Positions 22,846-34,921 of a stretch of 64,000 bases of DNA are shown here, one piece after another. The stretch comes from Epiperipatus broadwayi. Lineage: Eukaryota > Onychophora > Udeonychophora > Euonychophora > Peripatidae. Under the pieces are notes generated by a model, which worked only from the letters and a program-made list of their open reading frames with translations, was not told the DNA's origin and did no database searches. The stretch spans positions 276,001 through 340,000 of the forward strand of contig JAQFVV010000520.1 in NCBI GenBank assembly GCA_028023455.1, read 5' to 3'. Each line of letters begins with the position of its first letter. Position 1 is the first letter of the stretch. A program made the position numbers and the translations under genes.

Positions 22846-24097
22846 GTAATCAATGTGCGTTTAATAAATTTATAATTACAACTTTAAAAAATAAAGAAGT
22901 AAAATTGCTTCTGTTTAGACTGTAATCATATAAAATATCACTAAATGCAAAAGAAAAATCTGAAAACTACTATGAGAACAAAATTTATACTAATTATTTT
23001 TTTTATAAAATATAGATACACTTACAAAGATACTGAGAAGGACACCTTCTCAATTTATAAAATTCCATGAAATGAAGACATATGAAAATTTCATGTGGTA
23101 TGACATACCATTTGTAGTCATTGCAGTTCAAATAAAATGTCATTGATTATGATAAATTGCTTATCAGCACATACTATTTTATTGCTAATACCATATTTAA
23201 AGAACCATATTGTGATGTTATATATATGTAGTAGATAGAAAATATATGAAAAAAATTGCAAATATTTACACTTTAAAAAAATATATATTTTTAATATCAC
23301 TGAAGAAGATATATTTTTAAACAAGCAGAAATCAAGCTGCTTTTAACATCATATTGAAAGAAAATTCTTAATCAAATCAATTAACCAATATATTAAATGA
23401 TATTAACTTAAAATATATATTTATCAAATGATTCTTAGAATATAAATTTAAATGCTGGACAAACAATCAATGCAGATACTTACTAATTGGAATATCTATC
23501 CAAATAAATTAATATATGTTATCTTAAACATTTAAATTTTTTATTATATTGCTTATCTATTTCCATTTTTGTATATATAGATAATATATAAATAAATGTG
23601 CAGTAAAATTTTACAGTGCTTTTTCTTAACATTATATTTAATTTCCAGTCATTACTAATGTTACTAAACATTATTAATAAACATTCAGCACCTGTTTACT
23701 TACTAGGTTGGTAAGCAAGTACATTACTTAAGCAGTGTGATAAATAAGGATATGTTGAAATTAATCAGGACTGGAAATATATATATATAGAACAGATATT
23801 TTCACATTCTTAAAAATATTTTGACAATAACATTTGTTAATTAACTTATAATATTCAACTATGGGTGGAAGAATCTGTTATTATAAAAAAAAATAGGGAA
23901 AGTTATGAATTTTGTTTCCTTATACATTTATTGTTCACCATAGCACTTTTATCTCTATAAATATCAAGAGAATGCATTTTAAAAATGTTTTCTTTTTAGA
24001 TGCAAAAGGTGTTTACAGTTTACTGTTTTCATTGGTCACTGTCTATATCATCTGGCGATTTTTATAAAATAAAATAGAACAGATATTTCCACATATT
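22846..24097. other. AT-rich DNA, no gene seen
   Basis: Non-coding. Open frames at 22490-22702 and 23118-23324 (minus) have no recognisable features. Confidence 0.45.
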
Positions 24098-24475
24098 ATA
24101 AGGGACTTTTGAACTCAGACTTTCAAGCACTCCACAACCATCCAATCCATTTTATACAACAGATAAACATGATCACATATGTGGTATAAAGATAAATGAT
24201 CTCTAATATACACATTTTTTGCTGAACCAGCACTCATCATTTTGTCCAGATCATACAACCAGTGCTCAGTTTGTATTAGATAGCAAATCTTCAAACTTCA
24301 ATGGGCAAGCTTCAATCCTCTCCACTCTCCAACCATCCATACTGCAGAAAATCTGAAGATGGAATGCTCAAAGCCCTCATTGATGCCAATATTTTTGTCA
24401 TACCCATGCAGGTTTCTTATAATTACATTAAGTTTAGTATAGACAATACCCATGTATTTAAATATTATATATATA
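24098..24475 (-). repeat. Family C hammerhead repeat, nearly full copy
   Basis: The copy starts at ATAAGGGACTTTTGAACTCA and runs through the ribozyme region and the CTTCAATCCTCTCCACTCTC block to CCCATGCAGG. There it switches to the opposite-strand end of the unit (TTATAATTACATTAAGTTTA). It is followed by a (TA)n tract and the family B palindrome. Confidence 0.85.
24199..24254 (-). ncRNA. Hammerhead-like motif, family C (core decayed)
   Basis: On the minus strand: distal stem I ATGATCT pairs with AGATCAT (7 bp). The box reads AATGATGA where CTGATGA is expected. Stem II GTGCT..AGCA is present, and AAAA stands in place of GAAA. The fold is kept but the core has changes. Confidence 0.55.
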
Positions 24476-24574
24476 TATATATATGACTAGATGGAGCTTA
24501 CCAATAGCTCGAAACAAGCTTTGTTTTTATAAGTGCCAAAAGAAAAAGAATTCAAAATCTCTATCATTGACCCT

Positions 24575-24622
24575 ACCTCCAGACCAATTGGTTTCAAGCT
24601 TATGGCTCACCTCAGTGGAGGG
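24575..24622 (-). ncRNA. Hammerhead-like motif, family B
   Basis: Minus-strand reading: stem I strand CCTCCA, altered box CTGAGGT, stem II GAGC-CATAA-GCTT, GAAA, stem III CC-AATT-GG, cleavage triplet GTC, stem I strand TGGAGG. Stem I is six Watson-Crick pairs. The box is damaged. Confidence 0.65.
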
Positions 24623-24801
24623 CTGGGTCTCTAGAAACTAGATATACAATATTAATTCAAAAGTCAGCACTTATAAAACACATTTCTGGATTTGAAGACA
24701 TTTATGTGTCCGAAAAATACAGACTTTCAAATTTATAGAAACATGTATTATAAGTGCTGACTTTTTAGTTAATATTTTAGATCTAGTTTCTAGAGATCCA
24801 G

Positions 24802-24848
24802 CCCTTCACTGAAGTGAGCCATAAGCTTGAAACCAATTGGTCTGGAGG
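24802..24848 (+). ncRNA. Hammerhead-like motif, family B
   Basis: Stem I strand CCTTCA, altered box CTGAAGT, stem II GAGC-CATAA-GCTT, GAAA, stem III CC-AATT-GG, GTC, then TGGAGG. The stem I pairing is kept through a G-U pair where the opposite arm has G-C. Confidence 0.65.
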
Positions 24849-24940
24849 TAGGTTCAACAATAGAGATTTTGAATTCTTTCTCTTTCGGCACTTATAAAAA
24901 CAAAGCTTATTTAGAGCTATTGGTAAGCTCCATCTAGTGA

Positions 24941-25811
24941 TCATTTAAATGCAAGCTTAAAAGCAAATTATGAAATTTATAACTTGTTTTATTAATTATT
25001 ATATATATATATAAACACACACAAAGGAATGAGTATTGTTATTTCCATATAAAGTCTAGAAAGATTTAATTTAATATATATATTTGTTTTGTAAAAAATT
25101 ATTCATGATAGGTTAAAATAAGACATATGACAACAAGAATAATTTTATAATTTTAGTTTTATTTATTAATAATTCAAATAACATACATATTTAATGTATC
25201 TTATTTTAATGTAATAGCATATATATTTCGAATAGCATAACTATCCAATAAAAGAATTTATTACTTGCAATATAATAAATAAAGGCATATATATATTTAA
25301 GATTATAATTTTAATTTTAATTAATTATGACATAATATTAATTGTTGAATATCATTGCTAAATATATGATAGCAAAAATGCTTAAAGTTATTAAGTATAA
25401 ATACCAATTTAATACTTCTTCATATGTTCAGTATAATGCAATACCTTTATTAAATTTTCCAACCCAGGTAATAGTTTTGATTATGCAACAAACTTTTTAG
25501 GATGTATATGCATAGTAATGTTATGTATAATATTACAATATTCTTACAATATTCACATATTTTTATATAAATTATACCAATTTATTTAATTCAAATGTGA
25601 TTATTATTATTATTAATTTTATTATTTTAATATTGCTTTAACATGTAATTATAATTATGTTCAATTTTAAATTCAATCCACTTTTAGGACTTTGTATATA
25701 ATTTGGATTTTTTGCATATATGCAACTGTTACACATTTATCATATTATAGATCTATATGTAAATCATTTTAAAAAATATTTATTTTATATAGTGTGATGT
25801 TTCTGAATTGT
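24941..25811. other. AT-rich DNA, no gene seen
   Basis: Non-coding; short (AT)n tracts near 25003 and 25290. Confidence 0.45.
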
Positions 25812-25922
25812 AATAAACTAATAATCAGCTTTTTAAGTTAATGCACATGCGCTTTGTGAATCTTAACAATAAATGAATAAAGCACATGTGCATTAGCTTA
25901 AAAGGCTGATTAGTAGTTTATA
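25812..25922. repeat. Small MITE-like palindrome
   Basis: Arms of about 46 bp: AATAAACTAATAATCAGCTT and TAATGCACATGCGCTT on the left mirror AAGCACATGTGCATTA and AAAAGGCTGATTAGTAGTTT on the right. The spacer is about 18 bp. Not related by sequence to the hammerhead families. Confidence 0.85.
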
Positions 25923-27720
25923 AATCATTTAAATTATTTTAAAAACCTATTTTTTCTGTTTTATTTACAAAATTTAAAAACTTAAAAGAATGATAGCCCA
26001 GTCTTATCAAGTTTCACAATCAGGTGGATTATTTTGTGGTACTACAACTGCAAGTTCATAATTGTAGCATCTGTAGCATTAATTTACTAGTAATACATCC
26101 ATTTGAGGGTAAAATCTTGAAGTAAAATGTACTTATTAGTTCCAGCCAAAATAATTATAAGACAGTATCAAATGAATAAAAAATTAACAAAAGAAAGTGA
26201 ATAAATTTTTAAATGTAATACATATGCTTTTGAGGGAAAGACCCTTCTTTTCAAAGTAGTCAATGTATTTGCATGCTATCATCTTTTGCTTAAAAATCAA
26301 AATTAAAAATTATAAGTATACTATAGTTTGCATAAATTTTTATTTTTGTAAATTAAAGAAATATATGTTTTTTTTATTAACAAGATGATGTTTATATAAA
26401 GGTTATTTATATATATATTATATTTAATATTTTCACAGTTATATGCTGAAACATTGGAAATTAATACAAAATAATACATGGTATAAGACAAATAAGACTT
26501 TATTTTCATCATGTATATATATATATATATATAATCTAAGTCAAGGAAAATATAATAATATTAAACAGGAAATTATTATTTGGCAAAAAGAAATCAATAA
26601 CAATATATCTATTTAAATTTTAAAATATAATTTTATTGCTTTATGTATGCTTTACAAAAATTTATTTTAGTAATAAAAATACAATTTAAACACCTTTTAT
26701 TTTATTCTAAATATATTTCTGACACTAACAGCAAAAAATCATCTATTTTACTGATTATGCATTTCAATTTATTACTTTTTCTTCTAAATTTGCAAAATTG
26801 AAATATTGTTTCTTAAAAAAAATTAAACTTATATTTGTAATTTTTTTTTATGTTTAAAAATATGAATGATAAAAATGTATTCATTAAAATAAAAAAAACA
26901 TGAAGTTTTTTGTAGACTGATAATAAAAGTACACAAAGAATGGATTTAAAATGTAAATTTTTTTCTTAATTTATTAATCTCTCAATAATTATTATTTGTA
27001 AACAAAGCTGTATTGTTTTGTAGTAATTTAATATATTCTTATTTAGTAGCTACAAAATTATGTATTTTGAGGTGGTTTGGGACATTATAATAGGGCTTTT
27101 ATCAATTTCAGATTTTTTCTCTATTTTGTAGTTATTATCATACTGTTTGTGTGTGTGTGTGTAGAAATCAATTAAAATTATTAGTTTAAAAAAATCTGAA
27201 GATATCATGTTCATACAGACCTATAGAGAATTTGAATCTTCATTTCAGTATTTAAAAAGTTGCCAATACCTTATGTGGAACTCAAAAAAATGACAGTTTC
27301 TGATTGGTAGATTGTTTGGCCTGAAGACAAATTTCAGCATGTGTTTTGTAATAGTATTTTTTTTAAAAATTGTAATTTTTAGTAATTTATTTACATATTT
27401 AAACTTATTTACACAAAATATTTGTAAAGTATTTGCCTTAAACCAAAACAAAAAATTAGATTTTATTTGAAAATATTTATTTTTAAGAAGACAATTGATA
27501 AAAACATAGTTACTGTCTAACAAGAATGGCTTTTATAAATGCAGAAAAGGAAATTTCTTGAAAAAATTTTAAAATAATACATTTATTTTTTGATTTTAAA
27601 ATATTATTTCATTCTTTTATGATATCTTAACTATAATTCATTTCTATTTTTTAAAATGGAATTCAAATAATAAATATTTTATTCTATAATTTTAATGAAA
27701 AGCACAAATACAATTTGATT
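25923..27720. other. AT-rich DNA, no gene seen
   Basis: Non-coding, many homopolymer A/T tracts, short (GT)n at about 27147-27164. Frames at 26321-26512 and 27245-27523 (minus) show no family features. Confidence 0.45.
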
Positions 27721-28790
27721 ATTATTTTGTTTGTAGTATGATGGACAAAGACACCACTTGACGGTGCCGTTTACATGCTAAAGCACCTAAAAATGTTGTT
27801 TACATGACCGACATGTTCAAACCCATGTTTTCTATAATACAACTTTTATTGTTGTGCTACAGATTGCAGGCTGCTATGTCACATTGCAGTACAGCATGTA
27901 TGTTGCATCGCAGCAAATAAATTTGGTGAATTCTCACACTACATACAATTATTACAGCTTGGTGTGAGAGTGTGTGTATTTGAATTTGATGAAAATGTGG
28001 TTTTTATTGAATTTTTTTTTTAAAGTATTGAAATATTCTGATTTTCTTAATTAATAGTTATCTGACTCTTTACACCATTCTGTATTGAAGTTTTAAGTGG
28101 CAAAATCTTGTCCAGATAGATGTGTAAAGCCAGTTGAAATTAGGTGATGCATCAAGTAATGTACTGTTTGTAACATTCCATGAGACCAACAATATGGTGC
28201 AGGAAATCACACATCTTGTTCGATTCTGTGATTTACAAACAACAGAACCCTAACCCTAAATCTAACCCTAAACCTAACCCTAACCCTAACCCAACACATA
28301 ACCCTAAACCTAACCCTAACCCTAACAACTTTTACTTTTTGTTGTCATTCTATTTGAAGTAAAAAATAGCGGTAACACAATAATAATATCTGTTTCTCTG
28401 TAAAAATTAAAATGTAAAATGAAGACTAAGAACTTTTACCTTTTATTCTGATTATGAGTTTTTAAACAACAACAACAAAAAAGGTGTAACACCCCCCCAA
28501 AAAATCAGATTGAAAATGTTTTTTTCTAATAAAGCAAAAAAAAAAAAATGCAAATTAAATTGTAATATGTTGATTTTATTTTACATTTATTGTTATCATT
28601 TAATTTGTATATGTTAATAAAAAAAATATTTAAAAAACACAATTTTGATATTTTTTTATTTTCGCATTACAAAAAACACATCAAAACGATTAAAATCAAT
28701 GGCCTGGGAATGTTCATATTTTATAGTTTTAGCATAATAATGGTGCCATCGGGTGGTGACATTTGTCCACATTACTACAACTATTATTTT
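27721..28790. mobile_element. Unclassified element with imperfect terminal inverted repeats and telomeric repeats
   Basis: The left end (27721-27770) contains GATGGACAAAGACACCACTT then GACGGTGCC. The right end (28742-28790) contains GGTGCCATCGGGTGGTGACA then TTTGTCCACATTACTACAA. Read on opposite strands they match at roughly three bases in four over about 50 bp. The interior is less AT-rich than the surroundings and carries the CCCTAA array at 28248-28325. I see no transposase. The element may be a non-autonomous DNA transposon or two chance-related ends. Confidence 0.45.
28248..28325. repeat. Interstitial telomere-type (CCCTAA)n array
   Basis: About twelve hexamers: mostly CCCTAA, alternating with ACCTAA and one ATCTAA, interrupted once by CCCAACACATAA. 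CCCTAA/TTAGGG is the ancestral animal telomere repeat. Unique sequence continues on both sides, so this is interstitial and not a chromosome end. Confidence 0.92.
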
Positions 28791-30117
28791 ATTTGTAAAG
28801 TTTATATATTAATTATAAGACTGTCTATAATTTGACTGCTTACATGTGTAATAAATAATGTAAAGATTATCAATATATAATATAGGAAAAAAAAGGTTTA
28901 GTTGTAAAAATAAAATGTTGCAAATATGGATGATGTTGTCACTAGTTTCTTTTAAATAAAATAGGAGGTATTGAATTCTGAATACATTAATTTAATTTGT
29001 AATAAATAACTATAAATTATTTGTTATTAAAAATAATCTTAATATTTTATTTTTACTTTAATTTATCATAAAATTTTACTTCAAATATATTATTCTCTTA
29101 TATTTTTAAAATTTTAACAATAATTTTTTATTTATATAATTAATAACAATAATTTATAAAATATATAATTAACATGCATAAATAATTATTTAACCATTAA
29201 CGTTTATTTATTTTAATATTTACTCATATTAGGTCTAAATTTTCTTATTATCATTTGCATATCAAATAATTATAAACTTAATGTTTATGTTAAAGGCCAA
29301 ATAAGATTATTATTATATTTATTTTTAAGAGACCATGTATAATATATTATTGATCTTTTATATATATCAATTCCAACATTATTATTCTATAAGATTTAAA
29401 TACATGAATGCCTTATAATAATACGTCTATTTTCTGTTTAGCATTATGATACCTAAATGCATCATCCATATATAATAAATGTATAGTTATGATTTATTTT
29501 AAAAGAATATAAATTATTTAGTAGTGATGAGTATAATTTAATTAATGATTTCAACTTTTTCTTATATAAGGATTATCAATTGATCTAATTTTTCAATAAA
29601 TAAATAATTGTGGTTTTAATTATATATCTATTCATAACATACTAGTTACTACTTTAATTAAATTTAGTTTTATTCATGTGATAATGCATTATTTAAATTT
29701 ATTTTGGGGGGGGGTAAATATCATCTCTTAAAGATAATATCTTTATTTATTTATTCAAATGTTCACTTTATTATTATTAATAATAAATTATGGCTTTATC
29801 TAAATCCTCTATGTCAATTTTTCTTTTATCAAAATAAAGAAAGGGATAAGACTTGATAAGTTAAATGCTTTTCCATGAAATATTTCATTTTTCAAATTTA
29901 TCTAAAATAATCTATACATGGAAATAATGATCTTAAATTAAAATCCTTACTTGATGCCGACTAATTTGATCTATGAACAACTTTATATTACAGTAATTTT
30001 TAAGTTTAGTTTCAGATTTCGCCTAATCTGATAACATCCAGAATAACTTACCAACAACCCATCTATTTATAGTTGCTATAAAGTTCTAACTTATACATAT
30101 CAACCATTACAATATAT
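28791..30117. other. Very AT-rich DNA, no gene seen
   Basis: Non-coding. G-run at 29705-29714. No repeat family recognised. Confidence 0.45.
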
Positions 30118-30204
30118 CTATATAATAAGGGACTTAAACTTTCAATCTCCCTATATCTATTCAATCTATCTTATACCACTGATACACATGACCACATACA
30201 TATA

Positions 30205-30365
30205 AAAATGATAAAAGATCTCCAATATAGGTATTTCATAAGTATGATTTGTTCTACAAATGCATGAACACACAAAGCTGCCTTTTTAAAATTTTTTATA
30301 TATTAGAATAATGCAAGAGTGGCTCAGTGCTTTCAAGGGACACAGCCAAGCACTCATCAACTGGT
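30205..30365 (-). ncRNA. Family C hammerhead motif split by an insertion
   Basis: The stem III/GAAA side (CCAATATAGGTATTTC) and the CTGATGA side (AGCACTCATCAACTGGTC on the plus strand) are both recognisable. About 105 bp that are absent from other copies sit inside stem-loop II between them. This copy cannot fold as a hammerhead. Confidence 0.65.
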
Positions 30366-30765
30366 CTAAATCACCATCTTCCACACATATACACTATCAT
30401 TGCTCAGTTAATATTAAACTGGCAAATCTTTAAACTTTAATGGACAAGTTTCAATATTCCTCTATTCTCCAACTCACCAGCTGTCCATTTTATTGAAAAT
30501 CCAAGGATGAAATGTTCAAAGTCTTTGTTAATGCCAATATTATTATCATACACATGTTGTCCTTAAATCAATCTTACGCCTCACACATAGGATCTTAATA
30601 TGTCCATTTAATTATACAGAAGAGGAATGGCAAAATAAAGGTTGAATATGTAATATTTAAACATATGTACATTGTCTATAATAATTTTAATGTACTTATA
30701 AAGGACTTGAACTCAAATTTTCAAGCTCTACATTTATCCAATCTATTTTATACAACTAATACATG

Positions 30766-30816
30766 ACCTCCAATATGCATATTTCATGCTGAACTAGCAC
30801 TCATCAGTCAGTCCAT
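30766..30816 (-). ncRNA. Hammerhead-like motif, family C, intact core
   Basis: Minus-strand reading: CTGATGA, stem II GTGCT-AGTTC-AGCAT, GAAA, a short stem III around TATGCATA, then TTGG. CTGA before the box can pair with TTGG (two wobble pairs). Both invariant core boxes are present. Confidence 0.75.
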
Positions 30817-31233
30817 TTATATTTTTCATATGTATGTGGTCATATGTCTCAGTTGTATAGGATATATTGGATAAATGTAGGGAGCTTGAAAGTTTGAGTT
30901 CATGTCCCTTATAATTACTTTGTTTAGTATAGATAATATACATATGTTTAAATATTAAATATTCAGCCTGTATTCTGCCCATCACTCTTTTGTATAATTA
31001 AATGGATATATTAAGGTCCTATGGGTGAGGGGTCAGATTGACTTAAAGTCAACATGGTTAGGACAATAATATTGGCATCAACAAAGACTTTGGCCATTTC
31101 ATCCTCAAATTTTTAATGAAATGGATGGTTGAAGAGTTGGAGAGTGAAGAAGATTGAAGTTTGTCCATGAAAGTTTAAATATTTGCTAGTATGATATAAA
31201 CTGAGCACTGATTGTATATATGTGCTGGAGATT

Positions 31234-31289
31234 GGATCTGGACTAACTGCTGAGTGCTGGTTCAGCACAAAATACATACATTGGAGATT
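31234..31289 (+). ncRNA. Hammerhead-like motif, family C (core decayed)
   Basis: Distal stem I GATCT pairs with AGATT. The box is CTGCTGA instead of CTGATGA, stem II GTGCT-GGTTC-AGCAC is perfect, and AAAA stands where GAAA is expected. TTGGAGAT follows. Confidence 0.6.
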
Positions 31290-31405
31290 ATTTATCTCCA
31301 CATGTATGTGGTCATGGGTATCAGTTATATAAGAGAACCTGGATGGATGGAGATTGAATGTTTGAGTTCAGGTCCCTTATAATTACATTAAGTTTAATAT
31401 AGACA

Positions 31406-31503
31406 ATGTGCATATGTTTAAATATGATATATATATTCATTAACGAATATATAGATGAATGTGCATATGTTTAAATATGATATATATATTCATTAACGAA
31501 TAC
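31406..31503. repeat. Tandem duplication of a 44-bp segment
   Basis: ATGTGCATATGTTTAAATAT plus TATTCATTAACGAAT occurs at 31406-31450 and again at 31459-31502, period 53. It lies at the very end of the family C array and includes the unit's terminal ATATGTTTAAATAT. Confidence 0.9.
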
Positions 31504-32095
31504 CTATGACGTCTGTTGGTAATATTGTTTACACATTAAATTATTTATATATTTTCATGGATTTAGTATGATGTAAATAATGGAAATTAAAGAATTATAT
31601 CCATGTAAACAATCAATTCTGTGGTGAAACAATTAGTAATTGATGGTTTTTTAATAACATTAAAAATAAAACTATTTTGGTTGTTTATATGGATATATTT
31701 TAATTTCTGTTATTTTTATCAAAATAAATCTAAGAAAATATTTCATTTAACACATTACTCACTTATGAAAATGAATAATTATTTACAGGATATCAAGGAA
31801 AGATAAAAGTTTTTTTAAATCCTCATACCTATAAAAAATAACTGTCTAAATATAAATCCTTATAACAACTTGGATTAGAAATAAAAAAGGAGCTCTTTTT
31901 TCATCCACTTAAACTCAGGATAAAAGTGCTATTATAGGTTACTAGAGAAAACTTGTTTGTTTAATCACAGAATTGTCTATTAGTAATTGATAGATTCCTA
32001 TTAGTATTAATAGTAAAATTATCATTGGTTACTTGCATAAACATGATAACTTATCCATGTATATATATTGGCGTGGAATATGTATAGCAACTTAG

Positions 32096-32146
<51 letters not shown>

Positions 32147-33965
32147 ATAAATTTTATGCATTAATAGTAAATTAAAAAATATATGTATATCAATGTGTTA
32201 AACTTAGTAATTATCCTATAAAATATTATATGAATACATTGGATTCTTGGCAGTTAACTATGATAAATAAAATTATTTTATTTGATATGTGTGAATTGTA
32301 TGGATAGTAAATCATTTACAATCTATAAATATTATTAAAATGATTTTGTTGAGATTTGATGTAAATGGCACAAACAAAAATTTATTATTGATATAATAGA
32401 ATGGATAGATCAGAATATAATAGTGGACTATATAAATAATTTTTTTTTATTAAAAAGAGCTGGACAATAGGCTTAGGCTGGTAGTGATTGATGCTGTTTG
32501 CAAATCATTGATACCAGAGATTGAAGATTGTATTATATAAGTGATATTGAACAAATACTGAAACATTATAAATAGAAGGTCTATTGATAATGTCTTGGTA
32601 TATGTACTAAGAACTTTAATAGAAACTATATTTAAATGTTTGAATAAGAAGTCATGCTTATATTTGATGACTAAGTATAAAAATAAGCAATGTTTAAAAT
32701 ATTTAGATGTATGATTTTTCAGAAATTGTAGTCAATTTGATTATAAATAATTGTAAAATCTATTAATGTAAAAAAATGTATATATGATTTATCATGCAAT
32801 CTTTTCAATTATAAGTTTCCAGAATTTAACTGTATTTTATATCTAATTTTTATTTATATAAATTTGAGGCAAAGGTTATAATGAGAGATTATATTTTAGA
32901 CATTTATAATTATTTTATAAAAGGAAAAAGATCAAATTAAGGCTTGACAAGTTTAAAGTTAAAGGATCAAAATTGAAACGGTTATTTCTAAATATTTTAA
33001 TATTATTTAGGTCTCTTCTATCTTTAAGTAGATTAATAAATGATATTAAGGTTAATATAAATTAGGCTATTAAAATATTAGATTGTCTAATACACATGAA
33101 GGATCTAGTTTGTCTATGCATTTGAGACAGTTGTCAATTAAAATATTTAAATCTAATTCTAATTTTAATTCTGTTTTCTTTTATCATGAGAAAAGTTTTA
33201 AATTATGTTTTTTGTCCTCAAAAAATTAGCATTATATGCAGTAAATCAAGTGATGGGGGGAAGGGGGATAAGGAGGTCAGGTACATTACTAATTCTAATA
33301 ACATTTTGAATCAGAGATTCAATAGTATGTAAATAATCATGCTCTAGAATTTGGTTATTAAATAGTTTTTTTATTTAATAATTTTAAAACTTGTCCTTAG
33401 TTTGATGTATTACCAAAAATGTATTCATTAATCAATATTTTATAGAATCATTGTTGTTTAACACATTGGCATATGTGTATAGACACCATTACAAAAATTT
33501 TGTCATCCTTGTCTTTTTATATATTTACTAATTTAAAAAAATGTTTTGAAATTCATTCAAGAATATGTTATTATAATCATAAATCAAATTGATCTAGTTT
33601 TATAATTATTTATGGTTTATTTATGAGTATATATTAATATATAGTAAATTTCAAAATTTCATAAATGTTAATACATAATAAAATGGAAAGTAAAAAAAAT
33701 GAATAATGTAATATATTTATGCTCTCAGTCCAAAATGCTTAAGATTGGCCTACATAACTGCAAAAGTTTACTAATATGATTGGCCTATATAATTTGTAGG
33801 TACAAAAGATAAGACAGCCATTCTTATCTTTTCAAAAGTCTTTATCTTGTGACTTTGATTAAGAGTTTACTAGAATTTAGCATCCTTAATTAGATATTCA
33901 AGTATGGTGCTTGTGTGAAAGATGAGTACCTTCATATCAGAATATTTATTACATACATTTTCTTT
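31504..33965. other. AT-rich DNA, no gene seen
   Basis: Non-coding. (TA)n then (GA)n at 32096-32146. G-rich patch GGGGGGAAGGGGGATAAGGA near 33254-33275. The frame at 31621-31806 has no recognisable features. Confidence 0.45.
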
Positions 33966-34140
33966 AATAGTTTTAACAAGGCTGTAAACCTTAGCAATGA
34001 GCGTCTGAAAAAATCGTCACTAGGGGCCTCTGTAGGTCTTTAAAACACATGCATAATGTGTTTTAAAGACCTACAGAGGTCCCTAGTGACGATTTTTTCA
34101 GACGCTCATTGCTAAGGTTTACAGCCTTGTTAAAACTATT
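33966..34140. repeat. Near-perfect 175-bp palindrome
   Basis: The arms 33966-34050 and 34056-34140 are complementary with about one mismatch (GGGGCC versus GGTCCC). The centre is ACATGCATAATGT. The internal phrase CCTCTGTAGGTCTTTAAAAC resembles CCTCTACAGGTGTTTTAACC of the palindrome at 22621-22845. Both are followed by GYGCGTTTAATAAA-type flank, so they belong to one fold-back superfamily. Confidence 0.92.
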
Positions 34141-34865
34141 ACTGAAATAATAGTGAGCGTTTAATAAAATTTATACATTTTCTTTGTAAATGTAAGGAGT
34201 TATTATAGTTGTGTACTATCATGCTCTGTATATAAATTTATGACAATCTTTCTTTTTTTAACAAAATATCCTTTACTTCTCTCTAGTTATGTGTCATTAT
34301 CTTATTTATTATTAATGCCCCGTTATTATATTTCAAATGTTCAGAATGCCGCCATCAAAAAAAAAAAAAAAACTAAACCAATTTTTGTCTAAAAATGATA
34401 TGTAATAATTTCTAACTTAATAAAGAATGATTGATAATTTTTCATGCATTTGATGAAAGATAATTTCCTGCAAAAATATGACATATAAAATTAATGTTTA
34501 TCAATAAATACAATACATTACTATGTGGCATTTTGATAGGTATATGGGCTTAGCTCAAGAGGGAAGATCCAATTAGTTAAACTGCATCTTAGGAGCTAAA
34601 GGCATGTCTTTTTTCCAATGACTGCAATCATGCATTTGAGATATAAAAATGAAGCTCTAGCTATGAATATCATCATCATTTTCAACCTTTATCATTTCTT
34701 TGTGAAATGAAAGTTGCTCCAAGTTTCCAGCAAATTCATCCTATATGTGGTCTCCTTGTAGGCCTTTTAAAATCTTTTGGGATCCAGATTAAGGCTTTAA
34801 CTATTGAAGTAACAATATATCAGTTGAATCCCATTCCAATCTCTTAATTATATATATATATATAT

Positions 34866-34905
<40 letters not shown>

Positions 34906-34920
34906 ATATATATATATTAA
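34141..34920. other. AT-rich DNA, no gene seen
   Basis: Non-coding; A-run near 34358-34372 and (TA)n tracts at 34850-34916. Confidence 0.5.
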
Positions 34921-34921
34921 A

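Larger units (their letters stand above)
24486..24940. repeat. Family B hammerhead palindrome
   Basis: Arms of about 200 bp (24486-24686 and 24748-24938) face each other. The ends are CTAGATGGAGCTTACCAATA and its complement. The spacer of about 60 bp includes TTTGAAGACATTTATGTGTC. Both arms carry a hammerhead-like motif pointing towards the outside of the palindrome. Confidence 0.9.
30118..31440. repeat. Large family C locus: two tandem copies facing two tandem copies
   Basis: Minus-oriented copies begin at about 30118 and 30693, and plus-oriented copies end at about 30960 and 31440. The head-to-tail spacing is 468 bp on the plus side (GTCCCTTATAATTAC at 30904 and 31372). On the minus side it is 573 bp, which is 468 plus a block of about 105 bp inserted in the first copy. 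The strand switches near 30815. The whole locus is a 1.3-kb inverted array of one hammerhead-bearing unit. Confidence 0.88.

Noticed and set aside
28248-28325. Chromosome end
   Set aside because: Telomeric repeats are few, degenerate and flanked on both sides by ordinary sequence, so the array is interstitial.
29020-30100. Possible mitochondrial DNA insertion, because of extreme AT content
   Set aside because: I could not recognise any mitochondrial gene or tRNA in it.
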